From: Endomicrobiia bacterium
GTDB lineage: Bacteria > Elusimicrobiota > Endomicrobiia > Endomicrobiales > Endomicrobiaceae
NCBI GenBank assembly: GCA_025998475.1
Contig: BNVZ01000040.1
Location: forward strand, 1-9,450
Direction of reading: 5' to 3'
Length of the DNA stretch: 9,450 nt
In this document: in pieces, positions 6,549 through 9,450 of the stretch
Position numbering within the stretch: position 1 is the first letter of the stretch
How the letters are laid out: each line of letters opens with the position of its first letter
Notes under the pieces: model-generated
What the model was told of the DNA's origin: nothing
What the model saw: only the letters and a program-made list of their open reading frames with translations
Databases searched by the model: none
Translations under genes and position numbers: made by a program

Positions 6549-6638
6549 CTATATGCCCAACGCATTAACGTTGGTTTTATTATAGCTGATCAGCCATAGT
6601 AATTTCAAGTTTTCCTCTTTTTTCTTCGTTTCTAACAT
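6549..6638 (-). CDS. Very short ORF with promoter-like sequence upstream (doubtful)
   Basis: A 29-codon minus-strand ORF, MLETKKKEENLKLLWLIS continuing YNKTNVNALGI. A promoter-like sequence lies 17 bp upstream of its ATG. The reading has hydrophilic then hydrophobic character and stops 28 bp before the IS. It could be the 5' piece of a gene cut by the insertion sequence, or chance. I recognise no family. Confidence 0.2.
   Translation of the reverse strand: MLETKKKEENLKLLWLISYNKTNVNALGI
6557..6580 (+). terminator. Orphan terminator-like hairpin
   Basis: CCAACG (6557-6562) and CGTTGG (6569-6574) form a perfect 6-bp stem with a 6-nt loop, followed by TTTTATT. No + strand gene ends nearby, so it may be left over from a lost gene. 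A near-perfect palindrome around GCTGATCAGC follows at 6585-6594. Confidence 0.4.
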
Positions 6639-6654
6639 CTCATCGTAAAGAATA

Positions 6655-6683
6655 ATATTAGACACTAAAGACAAGTATAGCAA
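6655..6683 (-). promoter_or_regulatory. Minus-strand promoter candidate in decayed region
   Basis: On the minus strand TTGCTA (6683-6678) and TAATAT (6660-6655) are exactly 17 bp apart, close to the sigma-70 consensus. It points toward the doubtful short ORF at 6638-6549 and the IS remnant. It may be a surviving promoter of a lost gene, or it may be chance in AT-rich DNA. Confidence 0.3.
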
Positions 6684-6749
6684 ACCCTTACGCCAAGACA
6701 GATTTTAACTAGTCGCAATTGTTAAGTTTTGTAATTTGTCTTTAAAGAT

Positions 6750-7085
6750 TTAAACGGAGAACTGTATTAGAATCAAATTCTTTGCCAAATGTCTTTAAAG
6801 TATTGAAAAAAAATAATCTTTGTTGGATGCATAGAAAAATAATGTCATTAATGATACAAACTTTTCATCAACAGGGCCAAAAATATAACTAAGACTTCTT
6901 GTATCTTGATGTTTATGAACAAACTACACATGTTTTGTTAAGTTGTCATGTAAAACTTTATCTTTAAAATATTCGTGGGCTTCATCAAGAGATTGAATAC
7001 CATCGAAAAAAATCTCTAAAATATTCATGGGCTTCATCGAGAGATTGAATACCATCGAAAAAAATCTCTTTAGGATAGACTCACC
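6750..7085 (-). pseudogene. Unidentified gene fossil
   Basis: The minus strand reads FFDGIQSLDEAHEYFKDK then VLHDNLTKHV and a stop at 6924-6926. The same frame continues as FVHKHQDTRSLSYIFGPVDE, then KFVSLMTLFFYASNK and more, with further stops near 6810 and 6750. Only three stops in about 90 codons of AT-rich DNA, plus protein-like composition, suggest a decayed gene. A 52-bp tandem duplication shifts the frame at its 5' part. I do not recognise the family; resemblance to a DnaA Walker B motif was considered and not accepted. Confidence 0.3.
6965..7069 (+). repeat. 52-bp tandem duplication
   Basis: The unit at 6965-7016 is repeated at 7017-7068 with two substitutions (ATTCGTGGGC against ATTCATGGGC, and ATCAAGAG against ATCGAGAG). 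The length is not a multiple of three, so it breaks the minus-strand reading frame that spans it. Confidence 0.9.
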
Positions 7086-7197
7086 AAAGTACACAGCCTG
7101 AGGCGAAATTTACGGTCAACTTTTAATTATTTCTGGTAAAAACTAAACAATGCTAAAATACAACTTTACACAAAGGTTACTTCGGCAGTCTCAAACA

Positions 7198-7227
7198 TTG
7201 TGCATAACATTGAAAAAAATGTATAAT
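7198..7227 (+). promoter_or_regulatory. dnaN promoter candidate overlapping a DnaA box
   Basis: A perfect TATAAT at 7222-7227 lies 18 bp after TTGTGC at 7198-7203. This would give a leader of about 170 nt before dnaN. The -35 overlaps the DnaA-box match at 7199-7207, so binding of DnaA, if the cell has it, could repress dnaN. Confidence 0.45.
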
Positions 7228-7358
7228 GGGCGTGCCAGTGGATACTATGGATAACTTCGTAATCTTATTAACATAATTATGAGTATTAGCTTTTTTTAAA
7301 TTTTGCTTGATAAATATAAATTTTTAAAGATAATAACAACTTATCAACAATATACACA
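7199..7358. other. Candidate replication origin (oriC-like DnaA-box cluster)
   Basis: Four sites resemble the DnaA box TTATNCACA. TTATGCACA on the minus strand at 7199-7207 is perfect. TTATCCATA on the minus strand (7246-7254), TTATCAACA at 7341-7349 and ATATACACA at 7350-7358 have one mismatch each. Between the pairs, 7257-7335 is extremely AT-rich and could act as the unwinding element. Position just before dnaN is classical for bacterial origins. No dnaA gene is present upstream, which is unusual. A cluster of one-mismatch sites is not rare in AT-rich DNA, so this stays a candidate. Confidence 0.4.
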
Positions 7359-7405
7359 ACATTATTATTATAAGCGTGACTTTTAGGAAAATTAGGGGAT
7401 TGTTA

Positions 7406-8527
7406 ATGAAAGTACTTTGTGGAAAAGAAGAATTAATAAAAGGGATACAAACCATATCTCCTATAGCATCATCTAAAAACACACTCCCTGTGTTATCAAA
7501 TTTTCTATTCGAAGCAAAAGGAAATAGAATAAAACTTTCTTCTACAGATCTCGAAATAGCCATACAATGTTACATTACAGGCGAAATTATAGAAGAAGGA
7601 GGAATTACAATACCTATCAAAAGATCTGCGGATATTATCAAAGAATTATTAACAGAAAAAGAAATAGAAATTAAAGCAGATGAAACGAATCAAATAAACA
7701 TAACGTCAGGTAAATCGAAATTTAATTTTATGGGTATTTCACAAACAGAATACCCTATAATACCTGAATTTCCTAAAGAAAATAACTTCACTATCAAAAG
7801 AGGGCTTTTTGCTTCAATGCTTAAAAAGACAATTTTTGCTGTGTCCAAAGACTCTCAGAGATATGTTTTAAACGGCGTATATCTTATTGTGGAAGAGAAT
7901 AAACTTAAAATAATAGCCACAGATGGCAGAAGACTGGCTTACATTGTTACTGACGAAATAGATACAGTAATAAAAGGCAAATCTATAATCCCAACAAAAG
8001 CTATAACCGATATACTCAGACTTCTTACATCCGATGTGAAAGCAGAAACCATAAAAATAGGTATTACAGATAATCAAATAGCTTTAGGTATTGAAGAAAT
8101 AACATTTCTTTCAACTCTTATAGAAGGTATTTTTCCTAATTATGAGCAGGTAATACCTAAAACATTAGAATCTAAAGTAAAATTAAACGTAAAAGATACT
8201 CTTGTAGCAGTAAAACAGATGGCTCTTTTAACAAGCGATAAACTTTCATCAGACAGATCAACAGCAGTTAAGTTCTATTTTAATTCAAATCTTTTAAGAA
8301 TTTCTGCCTCGGCCGCAGGTATTGGTTCAGGCGAGGTTGAACTTGAAACAGATTATGAAGGCGAATCTGTAGAAATTAATTTTAATCCTAATTTTATAAA
8401 AGAAGTTTTACAAAATATTGATGAAGAGTTTGCAATACTTGAATTTAAAGACTCTTTAAACCCTGCGGTAATAGTTCCAAAAACAAATAAAAAATACCTT
8501 TGTGTAGTAATGCCTATGAGGGTTTAA
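7406..8527 (+). CDS. dnaN: DNA polymerase III beta subunit (sliding clamp)
   Basis: The 373-residue protein has the normal length of the beta clamp, the ring-shaped dimer that tethers DNA polymerase III to DNA. The start MKVLCGKEELIKGIQTI and SSKNTLPVLSNFL are typical of domain 1. Other family marks are LNGVYL (155-160), ATDGRRLA (171-178), EGIFPNYEQVIP (240-251) and the C-terminal VMPMRV (368-373), which forms part of the partner-binding pocket. The ATG at 7406 is preferred over the in-frame ATG at 7376. It has AGGGGA at 7394-7399 six bases upstream, and the longer form would add ten atypical residues. It is followed after 2 bp by the DciA-like gene. No dnaA precedes it and no recF follows. 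Confidence 0.97.
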   Translation: MKVLCGKEELIKGIQTISPIASSKNTLPVLSNFLFEAKGNRIKLSSTDLEIAIQCYITGEIIEEGGITIPIKRSADIIKELLTEKEIEIKADETNQINITSGKSKFNFMGISQTEYPIIPEFPKENNFTIKRGLFASMLKKTIFAVSKDSQRYVLNGVYLIVEENKLKIIATDGRRLAYIVTDEIDTVIKGKSIIPTKAITDILRLLTSDVKAETIKIGITDNQIALGIEEITFLSTLIEGIFPNYEQVIPKTLESKVKLNVKDTLVAVKQMALLTSDKLSSDRSTAVKFYFNSNLLRISASAAGIGSGEVELETDYEGESVEINFNPNFIKEVLQNIDEEFAILEFKDSLNPAVIVPKTNKKYLCVVMPMRV

Positions 8528-8529
8528 TT

Positions 8530-8805
8530 ATGACATGGACTCAAGCTGCGGAAACAATCGATTTATTAATGAAAAGGCTTGGCTTGTATGAAGAGCTTTT
8601 TATTGTACAAAAAGTTTGGAAAAGAGAAGTTGATATAGATGGTGTTGAAATAGCTGGCTACAAAAACGGTGTTATTTTTACAAAAACTTTAAGTTCAGTT
8701 GCAAATTACGAACTTACAGTACGTAAAAAAGAGATAATAAAAAAATTAAATCAGTATATTGTTGGCAGTCCAAAAATAAAAAATATAAAAATAAAAATAG
8801 AATAA
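8530..8805 (+). CDS. dciA: DUF721 / DciA-like replication protein
   Basis: The 91-residue protein fits the short DUF721 family. VWKREVDIDGVEIAGYKNGV and LSSVANYELTVRKKEIIKKL, then NQYI, match the pattern 'vW..vvG..i......g.l.v.v.s..ya.eL...k..il..LN'. DciA is the ancestral bacterial factor that helps load the replicative helicase DnaB. Many DciA proteins are longer; this one is near the minimal domain only. The start at 8530, two bases after the dnaN stop, implies translational coupling. The in-frame ATG at 8500 lies inside dnaN and is less likely. The dnaN neighbourhood is the family's common location, which supports the assignment. Confidence 0.75.
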   Translation: MTWTQAAETIDLLMKRLGLYEELFIVQKVWKREVDIDGVEIAGYKNGVIFTKTLSSVANYELTVRKKEIIKKLNQYIVGSPKIKNIKIKIE

Positions 8806-8812
8806 CATCTTG

Positions 8813-8834
8813 TAGTAAACTAACTTCTGTATTA
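8813..8834 (+). repeat. 22-bp intergenic repeat, copy 2
   Basis: Starts TAGTAAACTAACTTC and continues TGTATTA; 19 of 22 positions equal those at 4910-4931. It begins 7 bp after the stop of the DciA-like gene. Confidence 0.5.
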
Positions 8835-9072
8835 AAGTCTCTAGCTACCACGCTACCACAACTTGCAAACATCGCAAGTCTGGTAAAGGCAACCGCAAGA
8901 TTGACTTTGTCCTATAGATGGCCGTTCCTTTTGCCTTGCTGCCTTGCAAAGACTCAAACGATTTAAAAGACATTCAAGAGTAAACATAAATAACAAAGCA
9001 ATCAAATGTTGTGTTTTAGTCCGTTTGTCTTTGTTTTTATAAAAGTAATATGCTGTAACATTTCACAACAAG

Positions 9073-9101
9073 TTGAAAAGACGCATATAATTTAGTATAA
9101 A
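9073..9101 (+). promoter_or_regulatory. Promoter of the secreted-protein gene at 9156
   Basis: TTGAAA (9073-9078) and TATAAA (9096-9101) are separated by 17 bp, a strong sigma-70-type match. The expected transcript start near 9108 leaves a leader of roughly 50 nt before the ATG. Confidence 0.6.
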
Positions 9102-9155
9102 TACATGTTACAGATTTGCAAGTTTAAAAATTTAAGTTAAATAGGACAAGAAACC

Positions 9156-9450
9156 ATGAAAAAAGCAAAAACTAGAAGAAGCAGACTGTGCATAAAAAAT
9201 GTATTAGCAATAATAGTAATGTTTGCTTGTGCTAGCATTTGTTTTGGGACGATAACAAAATCTAACGATTATAAAGCTGATGTTTTTGAGCGCCATGAAG
9301 TAATACTTAACACTTCTTCTAAAGTTGATATTACTCATGGAGAAGCTGTTGCTGGTAATTCAGATAAAGATGATGGAACCGTGAATGAATCTGAGGTATT
9401 TCCCCTAGCCCCAAACGGATGTACTTTAATTGTCGAAGATGGAGCAAAAG
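9156..9450 (+). CDS. Secreted or surface protein, N-terminal part (runs off the window)
   Basis: The frame is open from the ATG at 9156 to the window end (98 residues seen). AGGA at 9143-9146 is a modest ribosome site. Residues 1-10 (MKKAKTRRSR) and the hydrophobic run LAIIVMFACASICFG at 17-31 form a Sec-type signal peptide; the Cys at 29 is not in a good lipobox. The following region is polar, rich in Ser, Asp, Glu and Val. The last residues, NGCTLIVEDGAK, recall the first rungs of beta-helical adhesins or autotransporter passengers, but this is too short to claim. It has its own promoter and stands apart from dnaN-dciA. Confidence 0.7.
   Translation, partial: MKKAKTRRSRLCIKNVLAIIVMFACASICFGTITKSNDYKADVFERHEVILNTSSKVDITHGEAVAGNSDKDDGTVNESEVFPLAPNGCTLIVEDGAK

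Larger units (their letters stand above)
8806..9155 (+). other. Intergenic region with 22-bp repeat and hairpin
   Basis: No gene is visible in these 350 bp. A perfect hairpin ACTTGC (8861-8866) / GCAAGT (8874-8879) lies downstream of the 22-bp repeat copy. GGTAAAGGCAACCGCAAG follows and resembles GGTAAAGCAAG at about 4963-4973, next to the other repeat copy. recF and gyrB, which often follow dnaN, are absent. Confidence 0.45.

Noticed and set aside
6126..6568. Two plus-strand ORFs rich in Phe, Leu, Ser and Pro
   Set aside because: They are pyrimidine-rich shadows of the minus-strand transposase relic, which explains the region better.
6750..7085. Fossil interpreted as a dnaA remnant (FFDGIQSLDEAHEYF compared with the DnaA Walker B region)
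   Set aside because: The similarity is limited to a few residues, the strand is opposite to dnaN, and the flanking sequence does not match DnaA.

Overview
This is a low-GC bacterial window with few intact genes, long gene-poor gaps and many decayed sequences. The intact genes are a split transketolase (N- and C-terminal halves as separate adjacent genes), a DJ-1/PfpI-family protein, dnaN followed directly by a small DUF721/DciA-type gene, and several small lipoproteins or secreted proteins. From the base composition, the split transketolase and the abundant pseudogenes, I suspect an Elusimicrobiota/Endomicrobium-like, host-associated bacterium with an eroding genome. That is inference; no rRNA gene is present to test it.

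Layout. Positions 1-1030 hold the end of an unknown gene, a small glycine-rich membrane protein and a short protein that may be a fragment of a plasmid-type replication initiator. Positions 1234-2225 begin with a clear lipoprotein signal, then enter a GC- and purine-rich low-complexity tract. Traces of an Ser/Ala/Gly/Glu-rich protein are scattered there over more than one frame, so it is probably a decayed repeat protein. Positions 2359-2863 hold a second small lipoprotein whose 3' half has been duplicated in tandem (181 bp), which changes its C-terminus. Positions 3074-4887 are the transketolase pair. The PfpI-like gene lies on the minus strand at 5181-5687.

From 5688 to 7405 there is 1.7 kb with no intact gene of normal size. 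It contains an internally deleted, frameshifted IS5-type insertion sequence (about 6046-6519) with recognisable ends, short tandem duplications, a minus-strand gene fossil, orphan hairpins, and a cluster of DnaA-box-like sites in AT-rich DNA just upstream of dnaN. That cluster is a candidate replication origin. No dnaA gene lies beside it, and recF and gyrB, which often follow dnaN, are also absent here.

Functionally, dnaN and the DciA-like gene (2 bp apart) form a replication unit (sliding clamp plus probable helicase-loading factor), and the two transketolase halves form a metabolic unit of the non-oxidative pentose phosphate pathway. The last 350 bp before the window edge contain a good promoter for a secreted protein that runs off the end. 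I found no CRISPR array, rRNA, tRNA or recognisable defence system.
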